A DNA stretch of 64,000 nt, taken from Terriglobus saanensis SP1PR4 (GTDB lineage: Bacteria > Acidobacteriota > Terriglobia > Terriglobales > Acidobacteriaceae). Below the pieces are notes generated by a model, which was given only the letters and a program-made list of their open reading frames with translations, was not told the DNA's origin and searched no databases. The stretch is taken from assembly GCF_000179915.2 (NCBI RefSeq), contig NC_014963.1:62001-126000 (forward strand), written 5' to 3'. Both the position numbers and the translations under genes were made by a program. Of this stretch, positions 42,555 through 54,000 are shown one piece after another. How positions within the stretch are numbered: position 1 is the first letter of the stretch; every line of letters starts with the position of its first letter.

Positions 42555-43266
42555 AAGACTGCATGTTCTAAACGGAGAATTTCCTAATATGTGAAGCTTG
42601 GTTTCATCACGGGTGCATTCGCGGGTTGAAATACATGACGTTGCTTTGCCACTACAGCTCCACTCTTGAGCGTGTCTGCCAAGTAAAGACTCTTTCGTAC
42701 TGACACATATATGAGCACCAGATGTTCTTGACAGTTCGAGGCGGCAACTGGGGCAGGGCTTAGAGAAGGCATCTCGTGATTCCAGCCAAAAGGATACTCT
42801 GGGTGAACTTGGTCGTTCGTGGATGCCGCAAGCTTTCTTGAGCTTCGGCCGCGTCGAGTCATAGAACTTGCCCATGCGAGACAGATCCCGTCCTGTCCAA
42901 CTGGCCAGGGTCGACCTGAACCCAGCTATCTGACGGAGGAGCTTGCGAAGAGCCTATTCGAGTGGAGATCAGTGACAGAAAGCGATGCCAGACTCCCGCG
43001 AATTTCCTGTGGATCGCGCGTTGGGCCGCCACTATTCAACTGGGCTGTCCAACCCATCTCTGGCTTTCTCGTCTTGTTGGTTTTTAGAGAGGTCACACTT
43101 GCACTTGAGGGCACTTCTCTCCGTGTGCGTCTGCTCGCTGCCCGGGTTTCCGGCCGATTTCTTCTTTCAATACCCCCCTTTCGGGGGGGAACAACAATTC
43201 AATTTGGTGAATATTCTGATCGCACTGTCGAGCATGTCACTACCGCGAATTCTTCGAGGAGATTCC
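42555..43266. other. Gene-free region upstream of TonB receptor 2
   Basis: I see no convincing gene in these 710 bp. Long open frames exist on both strands (for example plus 42819-43274 and minus 42456-42875), but they lack ribosome sites and their products look random. No intergenic hairpin repeat is present. The promoter of the receptor gene must lie here but could not be pinned down. Decayed coding sequence is possible. Confidence 0.4.
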
Positions 43267-46200
43267 GTGCTTGATTTTGGAGGAACCAGATTGAAATTGA
43301 AAAACTTTTTTCTCTCGATCCCTGTGCTTGTGATTTGTTTCAGCGCGCCTCTGCTCGTCTCGCAGGTCGCGAATAACACTGCAATTGTTGGAACGGTTCG
43401 AGATCCGGATGGGAAGTTGATTCCCAATGCCAAAGTAGTTGCGGTGAATCAGGGAACGAAGGTTCAATACCCAGCTAACACGGACAACCGTGGCGACTAC
43501 CAGATTCAATTCGTGGCTCCCGGCAGTTATAACGTCACGGTCAATGGCGCCGGTTTTAGCCAAATCGTTAAGACTGGAGTCGTCGTAGTCGTAAACCAGC
43601 CTGCACGTGCCGATTTCGAATTGGTCGTGGGCTCAGAAGCGGCGTCGATCACGATCACGGCCTCGACACCTCCTTTGCAGACGGACGATGCCTCTCTAGG
43701 AGAGACCTTCGATTCCAAGTCTGTCCAGGATCTTCCCTTGATGGGGCACAACGCATTAGACATCGCGACAACTGCGTCAAACGTCACGACCGGAGTTAAT
43801 ACCAGTTACACCAACGTTCCTCCTGGAGAAGACTTCATCGGGGCCGGACAACGCGAGATCCAGAACAGTATCAGTCTCGATGGTGTTTCGATCATGAACA
43901 ATCTCCTGAGTGCGGCACCGGCACGTCCCAGCTCCGACATGATCTCCGAAGTGCAGATGCAGAGCGGCAACTATTCCGCTCAGTACGGCTCTTACCTCGG
44001 GTTACACGTGAACCTGGTTTCGAAGTATGGCACCAATGATCTGCATGGCGCCGCGTATGACTATATCCAGAACACCGCCCTGAACGCGCATAACTACACC
44101 GATGCTCCCGGTGCTGCAAAAGCAGTACAGCACTATAACCAATATGGCTTCACGCTGGGTGGTCCCGTCGATATTCCGCATCTCTATAACGGACGCAACC
44201 GCACCTTCTTCTTTGGCTCCTGGGAGCGTCTGAGGCAGATTCAGGAATCGCCAGATACTGGTGAAACTACCCTGACGGCAGCTGAGCGCAATGGAGATTT
44301 CTCCGCTCGTTATCAGGGATTCGATGGATCTGGAAATTGTATTAACCTTTGTCTGCACGATCCATTTACAGGTGATTATTATCCGAACAATATTATTCCG
44401 GCATCTGACCTGAATACAGCAGCAGCTCAAATATCCAAAAAGCTACAGGCTTACATGGTTTTGCCGAACCAGCCGGGAAGTACCGCATCCTTTGGAACGG
44501 AACAAAATCTAAGTGGCAACAATCCAAGCAGCCTAGTTATTACACAAACGCTGGACCGGGTAGACGAGAATATCGGCGACAAAGTTCGTCTCTTCTTCCG
44601 CTATCACTGGCAGGACATCAGTTTCTTTACGGGCACACTCTTTCCAACCAATTCGACCTCTGGACCGACAAATTCCAGAAACTACGCCTTCGGCTATACG
44701 CACATCATTACGCAGAAGTTGATCAATGATTTTCATATCGGTTTGAATACGATTGTTTCGAATAATCTTGATTACTTTTACGCAAATGGACCAAGCAATG
44801 CTGGTACGCAACTTGGCATACCTGGCTTTACGTCGGACACACAGTATGGCAATCCCGGCATCCCTACGATCAATATCGATGGTGTTTTAGGCCTTGGAAA
44901 TGGTTCAGCAAACTGGTTCCAGGACGATCGCACCGTGGACGGATACGACCAGGTCAGCTATCAGGTAGGGAAGCACAACTTGATGTTCGGCGCGGAGCTT
45001 CGCCGACTTACACTCGGGCGTCAGGCAGCGAATGATCCACGCGGTGTCTTCAACTTCTCCGCCAATAGCAATAACGACAGTACAAGTACCGGATTTGCGG
45101 CAGCGGACTTTGTGCTCGGTCTAGCGCAGTCGTCCAATACGCCTATCTTTCCGCTCAAGAGTGGCATCGGAGAATGGCGCGATGGATTCTTCGTATTGGA
45201 TAACTGGCAAATACTCTCAAGGCTCACGCTCAATTATGGTATTCGCTATGAGCTTCCAACCGTTCCATATAGCTTGAACGGCTATGCGCGTATTCTCAAT
45301 GCGAATGAAACGGCCATTATTCCCGCCTCTTCTGCTGCCGATGCGGCGTCCTTCACGCCCGCAGTTGGATTCAAGTTCATCAATCCGACCCATATGGATT
45401 GGGCTCCGCGCGTTGGCTTTGCTTATCGACCGAGCGACCATAATACAATTCGTGGCGGCTTCGGCATTTACTATAACGCGAACCAGCTCAATACCTATAC
45501 GCTGACGGCGCAGAACTACCCTTTTGCTAACACGGCGGAGTATGACACCGATCCGTCCAATCCTGTAAGTCTTTCGAACCCAACCCCGGGCGCAGCATCT
45601 CTTACGCCTGTGACCGGCGTGCCCGGAACTTATGGATCGGCCATTACGATGGGACCTGATCTTCCGACGCAAAGGCTCTATCAGTGGAACCTTTCCGTAG
45701 GGCAAGATCTTTGGCACAACGCTGCTTTGGAGCTCCAATATCTTGGATCGCATGCGCTTCATCTGGATCGCAACTTCTTTGACAATACTCCGACCCCGGG
45801 ACCTGGAACGATCAACTCTCGGCGCCCCAATCAGCTCTTCGGCAAGATCCGGCGCATCCAAAATGATGCCTATTCTCACTACAACGGCCTCACTACGATT
45901 CTGCGGCAGCGTTCGTTCCACGGTCTTTCTGCATTGCTAAGTTACACGTGGTCCCATGATCTGGATGTTACGGATGATTCCAACGGCACGGGAAACACGA
46001 TGAACAACTACAACATTGCCCAGGACTATGGAAACTCAGGTTGGGATATTCGTCACCGCTTCGTCGGCAGCGCGACCTATGCGCTTCCGACTCTTGCAAA
46101 CCACGGCTTCCTGGTCCGCGAGACGGCGGGCGGTTGGCAACTGAATACGATCGTGACGTTACAGACAGGAACGCCATTCAACCTGCTCGTCGACAATGAT

Positions 46201-46626
46201 CCCGCGAATATCAGCGAACCGCGCAATACCGTTCAGCGGCCGAATATCCTTGCACCGCTCCAGGAAATGCATTGCACAACGCAAAATATCATTCGCGGAA
46301 CTACCTGTCTGGATATTGCTCATCTGGCAATTCCGGCGCAGTACACTTTTGGAAATGCCGCACGCAATATGTACCACGGACCGGGACAGGAGAATGTAAA
46401 CTTTTCCGTCTTCAAGAACGTTCCCATCTACAACCGGCTCCAGCTCCAGATCCGAGCCGAGGTGGCGAACCTCTTCAACCATCCGAACCCGAACGGTCCC
46501 AACAGCGAGATTGATTCTCCTTCCTTCGTAGGAAATAATCCGGCCTCTGACCCTACTCTCGGGACCGTAACGAACGTGTCGTCTTCGCCGCGTCAGATTC
46601 AACTCGCTGGAAAGATCATTTTCTAA
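43267..46626 (+). CDS. Oar-like TonB-dependent receptor with carboxypeptidase-regulatory domain
   Basis: About 1119 residues from a GTG at 43267 (GAGGAG upstream; TTG at 43291 with GGAGGA is an alternative). The signal peptide is KLKNFFLSIPVLVICFSAPLLVS. A regulatory-like Ig domain follows (AIVGTVRDPDGKLIPNAKVV, about residues 40-125), then the plug (GAGQREIQNSISLDGVSIMN; SGNYSAQYGSYLGLHVNLVSK) and the barrel, ending RQIQLAGKIIF with the terminal Phe. A frame to 42985 would add 94 residues of unlikely sequence. It is the same family as the receptor at 6991 but not a recent copy. A terminator follows, then a regulator and sensor that may control it. Confidence 0.9.
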   Translation: MLDFGGTRLKLKNFFLSIPVLVICFSAPLLVSQVANNTAIVGTVRDPDGKLIPNAKVVAVNQGTKVQYPANTDNRGDYQIQFVAPGSYNVTVNGAGFSQIVKTGVVVVVNQPARADFELVVGSEAASITITASTPPLQTDDASLGETFDSKSVQDLPLMGHNALDIATTASNVTTGVNTSYTNVPPGEDFIGAGQREIQNSISLDGVSIMNNLLSAAPARPSSDMISEVQMQSGNYSAQYGSYLGLHVNLVSKYGTNDLHGAAYDYIQNTALNAHNYTDAPGAAKAVQHYNQYGFTLGGPVDIPHLYNGRNRTFFFGSWERLRQIQESPDTGETTLTAAERNGDFSARYQGFDGSGNCINLCLHDPFTGDYYPNNIIPASDLNTAAAQISKKLQAYMVLPNQPGSTASFGTEQNLSGNNPSSLVITQTLDRVDENIGDKVRLFFRYHWQDISFFTGTLFPTNSTSGPTNSRNYAFGYTHIITQKLINDFHIGLNTIVSNNLDYFYANGPSNAGTQLGIPGFTSDTQYGNPGIPTINIDGVLGLGNGSANWFQDDRTVDGYDQVSYQVGKHNLMFGAELRRLTLGRQAANDPRGVFNFSANSNNDSTSTGFAAADFVLGLAQSSNTPIFPLKSGIGEWRDGFFVLDNWQILSRLTLNYGIRYELPTVPYSLNGYARILNANETAIIPASSAADAASFTPAVGFKFINPTHMDWAPRVGFAYRPSDHNTIRGGFGIYYNANQLNTYTLTAQNYPFANTAEYDTDPSNPVSLSNPTPGAASLTPVTGVPGTYGSAITMGPDLPTQRLYQWNLSVGQDLWHNAALELQYLGSHALHLDRNFFDNTPTPGPGTINSRRPNQLFGKIRRIQNDAYSHYNGLTTILRQRSFHGLSALLSYTWSHDLDVTDDSNGTGNTMNNYNIAQDYGNSGWDIRHRFVGSATYALPTLANHGFLVRETAGGWQLNTIVTLQTGTPFNLLVDNDPANISEPRNTVQRPNILAPLQEMHCTTQNIIRGTTCLDIAHLAIPAQYTFGNAARNMYHGPGQENVNFSVFKNVPIYNRLQLQIRAEVANLFNHPNPNGPNSEIDSPSFVGNNPASDPTLGTVTNVSSSPRQIQLAGKIIF

Positions 46627-46658
46627 TTCGCTTTTCCTGAATTTCTCCTCGTGAGAGC

Positions 46659-46703
46659 GCAAGGTTCTTCCATGTTAGGCTCCTGGAGGAACCTTGCTTT
46701 TTT
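46659..46703 (+). terminator. Rho-independent terminator after TonB receptor 2
   Basis: Stem GCAAGGTTCTTCC (46659-46671) with GGAGGAACCTTGC (46685-46697), one G-U pair, followed by six T residues (46698-46703). It is a canonical terminator just 20 bp before the response-regulator start codon. Confidence 0.9.
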
Positions 46704-46723
46704 AAACGAGAGCAAGGCATAAA

Positions 46724-47377
46724 ATGGAATCTGTTCCCGATCATTCTATGCCGCAGATAAAGGAAATCCGGATCCTTTGTGTGGACGACCATCCCCTTAT
46801 ACGCGACGGGATTGCCTTTGCGCTGCAATTTCAGAAAGACATGAAGTTAGTTGGTGAGGCAAAACACGGCGAAGAGGCCGTGATGCAGTTCGAGCGTTTG
46901 CTGCCGGACGTGACTCTGATGGATATTCAAATGCCTGGTATGAACGGCATCGACGCCATCCATGCTATTCGCAAAGTTTCTCCCAGGGCGAAGATCGTCG
47001 TACTGACCACTTATGCTGGCGATGTCCAGGCTGCACGTGCCCTTGAAGCGGGAGCGAGCGGGTACCTTCTAAAAAGCATGTTGCGCACAGAGCTCGTTGT
47101 TACGATCCGCGAAGTCTATGAGGGGCGGAGGCGCATTTCGCCAGAGATCTCCGCCACACTCTCCGAACATCTCAGCGCGAACGATCTTTCGCCGCGCGAA
47201 ACAGAGGTGCTCCGTTCTGTGGCCCAGGGGAGATCGAATCGACAGATCGCCGATGCTCTACTGATCTCAGAGGACACAGTCAAGGGACATATGAAAAGCA
47301 TTATGGCGAAGCTTGATGCGGGGGATCGAACGCAAGCAGTTATCATCGCGATGAAGCGTGGGTTTCTGCAAGCTTGA
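46724..47377 (+). CDS. NarL/FixJ-family response regulator
   Basis: A 217-residue regulator. The receiver domain has the acidic pair in CVDDHPLIRDG, the phospho-acceptor Asp in VTLMDIQMPGMNG (about residue 67), the Thr in VVLTTYAGD and the Lys in GYLLKSM. The output domain is a LuxR-type HTH (LSPRETEVLRSVAQGRSNRQIADALLISEDTVKGHMKSIMAKL). AAGG lies 6 bp before the ATG; an ATG at 46748 would give a more usual length. It overlaps the histidine kinase gene by one base (TGATG). It likely controls the TonB receptor or another regulon in response to the kinase. Confidence 0.92.
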   Translation: MESVPDHSMPQIKEIRILCVDDHPLIRDGIAFALQFQKDMKLVGEAKHGEEAVMQFERLLPDVTLMDIQMPGMNGIDAIHAIRKVSPRAKIVVLTTYAGDVQAARALEAGASGYLLKSMLRTELVVTIREVYEGRRRISPEISATLSEHLSANDLSPRETEVLRSVAQGRSNRQIADALLISEDTVKGHMKSIMAKLDAGDRTQAVIIAMKRGFLQA

Positions 47378-50300
47378 TGCACCATCGATCCATCAAGAGG
47401 TGTCGCCAGCGTGTGCGCAGCATTGCTCGCATTATTTTTTTCGCTGTCCTTTTGTTCCAGCCTTCGGCGATCGCTGTCTGTCCCGCTTCTTCCACTCCGA
47501 GAACGATTACGGATGTTTCACATTTCAGTTGGACAGCGAAGGATGGAGCCCCACCAGAGGTCGATAGCTTAGCCCAGACGAAAGATGGCTATCTCTGGAT
47601 TGGGACTTCGTTGGGCCTCTATCGTTTCGATGGTGTTCGATTCACACCGTACCCTGCCTCGGCCGCGAATCCTTCCCTTCCAAGTCGTGCGATCTCTGCG
47701 ATTGCAGCAGGCGATCAAGGTGGTCTGTGGATTGGTTATGTCTATGCAGGCATCTCTCACCTGTATGGCAATACCCTTGTCAATTACCCTCTTCCGTCGA
47801 GCGTTCGTGGAGGAACTAGTATTCAAGCGCTCTCTTGCTGCAGGCAGGATTCAGTATGGGCGTTGGTCGGTAACACCATACTTCGATTGCATGCATCGCA
47901 GTGGGAAGATTTTGGTGCACTCAACGGTCTTCCCGCGGAGGCCCATTTCGCCATGTTTTTTGATCGCGAAGGTAATTTGTGGGTTTCAGCGCGTAACAAC
48001 GTTTATGTTTTGCGAGTTGGCGGGCATCGTTTTTCGAAGGTTAATGTTCGTGTGTATTCGGTCACGCAATTCGCCCAGACGAAAGACGGGACGCTATGGA
48101 CCAGCGATGCCTGGCGTGGAGTAAGACCGCTGTTTTCCACGTGCAAGAAGCCGGAAGTAGAGATGAAGGTCACGGCGAACATGGTGATCGATCCGGAGGA
48201 CAACATCTGGTTAGGCAAAGACTATACGGGTGTATCGCGCGTTACATCTAACTTAGTCGGATGTTCGACGCGGACTCCTCAACAACAATTTCGGACGAGT
48301 GAAGGCCTTACGTCGAATGTTACGCATGCCCTTTTCAGAGATCGAGACGGAAACATCTGGATCGGAACAGAGCGGGGCATCGACCGCCTACGACCTCGCA
48401 TGTTCACTCTTTTAGAGGGTAAGACGTTTAACTTCTACCCTGCCCTCGCCGCAACTCCAGCGGGTGCGCTTTGGATCGGAACCCACGAAGAGGGCCTTAT
48501 TCATGTTAGTGAGAGGGGGATTGTTCCTCTCGGGAGAAGGCATCCCAGTAGTCCTCTTGCGGTTGATGCCGCAGGGGGACTCTGGTTGGGTGACGCGCAC
48601 GACCATAAGCTGCATCACTACAGCTCACGTGGTTTACATGACAGGGAAGTACCGGGACCCAAAGAAGCCCAGAATGCCGCCGTTCAGGGTATCGTCGTCA
48701 AGGCCGATGGGTTCCTTCTTGGGGCCTTCGAAGGACATGGTCTCTGGTCGTATTCGAAGGATTGGAAGAGGGTCTCCGAGGAAGGGCTTACCAACGAGAC
48801 ACCTTCGTCTCTGGTGCAAATTGGAGATTCAACATGGATCGGCTATTCGAACGACCGGCTGGTGCAACTGGTTGGTCACCAGACACGGTTTTTTGCTCCT
48901 TCCGACGGTCTTAGGGTTGGCGCGGTGCTATCGATTGTTGAAGACCAAGATAGGATTTGGATCAGCGGCACGGATGGCGTGGCCTTTCTCAAGCAGGATA
49001 AATTTCTTCCTCTCCATCTTCTAAGAGCAGATCTCACAGAAGGTGTTTCCGGTATCGTCTTCGACGAGAGCGGAAATCTTTGGCTCAACGGAGGATTGGG
49101 CGTTGTGCGGGTACTGAAGAGTGAGTTAGACCTTGCCATGCAGGAGCCCAAATATTTTGCAAGTGCTGTGCTCTATGGAGAGGCCGATGGCATTGTGGGT
49201 TCACCCGCCCAGGTGAAGCCTGTTCCCTCGGCAATCAAGGATGGGCGCGGTCGTCTCTGGTTTGCAACCGCAGGCAATCTTGTCTATCTATCCCCCGATT
49301 TTATGTCGCAGCCTCGCCCTTTGCCGTCCGTTACGATGCAGTCCGTCTTCGTGAACGGACAAACAGTTTCCAGCTACGGGAATCAACACAGGCTGGTACT
49401 TCCAGGTGGTAGAGATAATCGCATCGAGTTCAATTTTGCCGCAGTCGACCTGAATACGCCGTCGCAGGTCTCGTATCGATTCAAGCTCGAAGGGGAAGAC
49501 AAAGAATGGCAAAATGCTGGAACAAATCGACAGGCGGTCTATGCAAGGTTAAAGCCGGGCGCGTATAGATTTCGGGTTGCCGCAACCAATGGGGAAGACA
49601 AATGGAGTGAAGCCGTACCGGCTCTCCTCTTCAATGTGAAGCCAGCGTTTTATCAAACGAAGGGCTTTATTATTCTGTGTGCTTTAGTCGGAGTCGGATT
49701 CTTATGGTTTGTCTATCTTCTCCGGATTCGCTATGTTACGGCTCGGATTCGGGACAGGCTTGAGCAAAGGTCTACGGAACGACTTCGCATTGCACGTGAA
49801 CTTCACGACACTCTGCTTCAATCTATCCACGGACTCATGCTCCGGTTTCATTATGTAGCGGAGTCTATCTCCGAAACAGACCCGTCGCGCGAGATGCTGT
49901 GTGAGGCATTGGAGCGGGCTGACGATTTAATCGTCGAGGGAAGAAATCAAGTTCAAGACTTGAGAGGCGAAGGAGAGAGTGAGCGATCGCTGCAGGAAGC
50001 TCTCATGCGATTGGTGGAGAAATTTCGTCTTGGCGCCTATCCCGAGATTGACATTACGGAAGAAGGATCGGGCAAGCTTCGGCCTGTGGTGCAAGAGGAG
50101 ATAAGAAAGGTCTGTCGCGAGGCACTGATTAATGCGTTGAATCACGCCAAGGCTACACGGATCGGGATAGATATTATTCACGCGCACGGATTCTTCGAGG
50201 TTAAAATTTCCGACGATGGAATTGGCATTCAAAGCGAAGTCCTCAGAGAATGGGGCGGCCGCGGACACTGGGGATTGAAAGGCATGTCCGAGCGCGCGAA

Positions 50301-50463
50301 AGCAATTGGGGGAGTCTTGCGCATTCGCACGAAGACACCATCCGGCACGGAGGTAAGCGTGCGCCTTCGTTCTTCGGCTGCGTACCTCGTGACCCATCCG
50401 ATTACTTCTTTCCTCAAAAAGATATCCGAGCGTATTAAGGCCACCTTGAAAGACATTCGCTAA
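47377..50463 (+). CDS. Sensor histidine kinase with two-component regulator propeller
   Basis: A 1028-residue membrane kinase. A signal segment (RIIFFAVLLFQPSAIA) is followed by a large periplasmic double propeller (about residues 45-650) with repeated motifs such as TKDGYLWIGTSLGLYRFDG and DRDGNIWIGTERGIDRL. Then come a Y_Y_Y-type Ig domain (VSYRFKLEGEDKEWQNAG...YARLKPGAYRFRV), one transmembrane helix (about 764-785), a HisKA_3 dimerisation domain with His810 in ARELHDTLLQSIHGL, and HATPase_c (EALINALNHAKATRIGIDI; ISDDGIG; GLKGMSERAKAIGG). This kind is common for sensing oligosaccharides in Bacteroidetes and Acidobacteria. It is paired with the regulator just upstream. A TTG one codon earlier is possible. 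Confidence 0.92.
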   Translation: MHHRSIKRCRQRVRSIARIIFFAVLLFQPSAIAVCPASSTPRTITDVSHFSWTAKDGAPPEVDSLAQTKDGYLWIGTSLGLYRFDGVRFTPYPASAANPSLPSRAISAIAAGDQGGLWIGYVYAGISHLYGNTLVNYPLPSSVRGGTSIQALSCCRQDSVWALVGNTILRLHASQWEDFGALNGLPAEAHFAMFFDREGNLWVSARNNVYVLRVGGHRFSKVNVRVYSVTQFAQTKDGTLWTSDAWRGVRPLFSTCKKPEVEMKVTANMVIDPEDNIWLGKDYTGVSRVTSNLVGCSTRTPQQQFRTSEGLTSNVTHALFRDRDGNIWIGTERGIDRLRPRMFTLLEGKTFNFYPALAATPAGALWIGTHEEGLIHVSERGIVPLGRRHPSSPLAVDAAGGLWLGDAHDHKLHHYSSRGLHDREVPGPKEAQNAAVQGIVVKADGFLLGAFEGHGLWSYSKDWKRVSEEGLTNETPSSLVQIGDSTWIGYSNDRLVQLVGHQTRFFAPSDGLRVGAVLSIVEDQDRIWISGTDGVAFLKQDKFLPLHLLRADLTEGVSGIVFDESGNLWLNGGLGVVRVLKSELDLAMQEPKYFASAVLYGEADGIVGSPAQVKPVPSAIKDGRGRLWFATAGNLVYLSPDFMSQPRPLPSVTMQSVFVNGQTVSSYGNQHRLVLPGGRDNRIEFNFAAVDLNTPSQVSYRFKLEGEDKEWQNAGTNRQAVYARLKPGAYRFRVAATNGEDKWSEAVPALLFNVKPAFYQTKGFIILCALVGVGFLWFVYLLRIRYVTARIRDRLEQRSTERLRIARELHDTLLQSIHGLMLRFHYVAESISETDPSREMLCEALERADDLIVEGRNQVQDLRGEGESERSLQEALMRLVEKFRLGAYPEIDITEEGSGKLRPVVQEEIRKVCREALINALNHAKATRIGIDIIHAHGFFEVKISDDGIGIQSEVLREWGGRGHWGLKGMSERAKAIGGVLRIRTKTPSGTEVSVRLRSSAAYLVTHPITSFLKKISERIKATLKDIR

Positions 50464-51014
50464 GATCTCGCGTAGTAAAGACATGCCGAAGGCCTTGAGA
50501 TCCAAAGAGGCCTAATCAAGCGCGTGACTCATCGCCAACCCACTTCACAAGTGTGCGGAAGAAACCAAATTCCTTTGCGAGTGGCTTCCCATTTTGGAAG
50601 GGGCAGAAGAAAAATCATGAATGCTCGACCGATAAGCGCATTAAAACTTGTTAGCCTATTGCCGAAAGTCAAACAAGTTCTATAAATCCGCAATTACCGA
50701 CCTGTGCCTCGACCTAAAAATCGTTTTGCATTAGTAGAAAGGGCCTGTTGTATAGGCGGGCGTTCTTCTCTCTCAGGACCTTATGCTGCACCGTTATGTT
50801 ACATACGAGCACCCTGCATTATCTCGTTCTCCTGCCTTGACCCGCTCCAATGGATGATTTAGCACTGACGTCGATTGAGAAAGCCATAGAAGATAGTCCA
50901 ATCGGAAGTCAAAATTTACTGGGACCTCAATAGAAATGCCTCAGCTCTTGAAAGCGCTCTTAGCAAACACTAGAGCTGCATTTCGTACCGCCTGCTCTTG
51001 GAGAAAATAACTCT
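50464..51014. other. Gene-free region before the RHS gene
   Basis: No gene was seen in these 550 bp. The composition is A+T-richer than the surroundings. The promoter of the RHS gene should be within it; no clear hexamer pair or terminator could be identified. Confidence 0.35.
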
Positions 51015-54000
51015 GTGAAAAACCCTGTATTGACTCTGTTTTTCTGCTTCTGCCTGTGCGCACGCTCTCAATCTCCCTCCACTCAAATCACACCCTCGAA
51101 CGATACGGGAACTTCTCAACCTGGTAGCTACTCCGCACCGCTCGGTTCGGTGAATCTCACCAATGGAAATTTGAGCCTGTCGATCCCTTTGCTCTCTCTT
51201 CCATTTCGGGGGGAAGCCGGATTCGCTTTGGCCTTACAGTACGACAGCAAAATCTGGCAATCCCGCTTCACGATCAATCAGACGGACGCTACCGTGAGTT
51301 GGGTCTACGAGCAGCCGGGCGCTGCCGTTGGAGCTATGGGGTGGCATCTCAACTTGCCGTATCTGAGCCCGCCCAAACTCGTTAGCGATGACCAGGGCAA
51401 TCTGACCTCGCTTGGAGAAGAAATTCTCACGATGCCCGATGGAAGCAAGTTCTCCATTGCTGCGGCGCAGAGTGGGCTTGATGCGGAGGATGGCTCGGGG
51501 GCGCACATGGAGTTTACGCCCGGATCTCCCTGGACGAGCGGACCTACGAACATCACCGTTCGGCTTGCGAACGGATTGCAGATCCATTTCCCCACTGCAG
51601 GCTCTGTGGCGGATCGAATCACTGACCGCAACGGAAACTATCTCAGCATCGTAAATAACGTCATCACGGATTCTGCCGGACATCAGATCACTCTTCATCC
51701 TCACACGGGAGGTCAGTACTCTTACTACGATCAGGTGTTTTATTCGGATTCAAACGGGATGCAGCAACATATCGATTTCACTGTTCAGAGCCACACGTTC
51801 TTTACGACGACTCCGGACTGCCATGCCCCAAACTTCAATACGAATAACAATGGGGTCGCGTGCCCATTCACATATCCTCTTCCCGCAAATAACACGTGCA
51901 ACACGGGCGTTTGTTACCAATCGATTCACAACACGCAACCAAATCTCAACGTTCCATACCCGATGTTGACGAGCGTTAAGTTTCCGGATAATTCCACCTA
52001 CGCGTTCGAATACAACGAGTACGGCGAAATCACCAAAGTCTCTTACCCCACGGGTGGCTATTCGCAATACGGGTATGTCTTGATGGCGCACGGGGAAACA
52101 TACTGGTACGACGGCGAGCTGTTGAATACCGACTTTAGAGAGGTCAGCTGGCAATCGATGTGTCCCAGTTCAACGGGCAGTTGTGCGGCAGCCGACATTG
52201 AGCGTACCGACTTCGCGCCGGTATTGGGTGGAAATCCCAATCAGGCTGTGCCGCAGGCTAGCGCCAGAGCAAACTCTCAGAACACGGTCACAGTGACGAA
52301 AAACGGCGCTATCCTGGCCAAGTCGGTCCATAACTACGTCGATCCGACGGCCGAGAGTATGGGTTACGAGAGCCCTCTGGAAACGTCTCAGGTCAACTTT
52401 GATACTGACGGCGCTACAGCCTTGACGGCAACCCGAACGCAGTACATTTTCTACCCAAACAACTTTGCTCTTCCTTCCAAGGTAACCACATACCTTTGCA
52501 GCGGAGCTTCGTCGCTGAGCGCTACGACAACGCTGGAGTATGCGTCCATGGATCACCGTGTGATGCGACCCATCGCGCTTCCGTATTGGAGTCAAACTCC
52601 TAATTCGGTTTCGCTGCCAATCGCTGCGGCTGTGTCCACTAAGGCGGAATATGGTTTTGTCTCCCGCTCGGATTGCGGCGCATCAGATCCTCCTGCAAGC
52701 AGCTACGGCTCGCTTTTACGTAGGGAAGTGGCTTCCTATGGTTTGAGCGATTCAAACTATCTCGCCGCCCGTCTATTAACTCTTCCGATGTCTTCGACGA
52801 TCTTTGATGGCGCGGGATCGCAGGTCGCTGCCACTACAAACGAGTACGACGTCTATGCGGGAACGAACCATGCGGCTCTGGCAGTCTCTTCGGCTGCCAA
52901 TCTCACTACCGCCTATGGGGGAACGCGAAGGGGAAATCTTACTGGCGTTTCCCGTTGGGTGTCAGGCAACTCCTGGGTCGGTAGTTACCGGCAGTACTAT
53001 GACACGGGCTCAATCGCAGCTGACGTCGATGCTTTGGGCGCTGCGACTCACTATGCATACGACTCGACATACCTGGCTCCCACCACGATTACAGATGCGT
53101 TGGGGCATCCTGCGTCTCGCTCTTACTACGGATCTACCGGACTATTGCACACGTCGACAGACTTGAATTCGAATGTCACCACCTACGCGTACGACGCCCT
53201 GCAACGACCTACGACCATCCAGTATCCAATTGGCACCACGACCATTCAGAGACCGAGTACGACTCAGATTCAAACGCTCATAGCGCAGAGCAGTGCAGCG
53301 AATCAGGAAACCGATACTTTTCTGGATGGCATTGGACGCACAATCGAATCACAACATATGGACCCCGATCACCACACCTGCAGTGGCGGCGTCATCCATA
53401 CGACAACCTCGTACAGAATGTTAGGACAGTTCGCAAGCGTCTCCAACCCATTCTGCACTCCATCTGACGCGACCTACGACCTCACCTTGTTTACCTACGA
53501 CGGTGCCGGTCGACGCACCCGAACTACCCACCAAGGGGATGGAAGCTATTCAGGGAAAAGCTATAGCCTGAACGTTGCGGATTCTTTCGATGAAGCCGGA
53601 AAGCACAGGCAGCTAACGACAGATGCGCTGGGCAGGCTTACAGATGTGTACGAGCCGGAGGGCGCCTCCAGCAGCCCCACGATGCATACGGTGTACGGCT
53701 ATAACGCGCTTGGAGATCTGCTGTCGGTAACGCAGTATGGGCAGACAGGTGATTCCGCGCGATTGCGTAGTTTTTCTTATGACGGATTATCTCGTTTGAT
53801 CACCGCGACGAATCCGGAGACGGGGACGATTTGCTACGGCGTTTGGAATGGATCGAATTGCATCAATGGTTACGATGCGAACGGGAATCTCGCGAACAAG
53901 ACGGATGCCCGGAACGTCTCTGTGAACTACGGCTACGACGCGTTGAATCGGCTGATTTGGAAGCACTATTCGGATGGAACGCCGCCTGCGGCTTTTGGCT

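Noticed and set aside
42819-43274. 151-codon plus-strand frame upstream of TonB receptor 2
   Set aside because: No ribosome site, no recognisable pattern, and it overlaps the likely receptor start; left as gene-free sequence.
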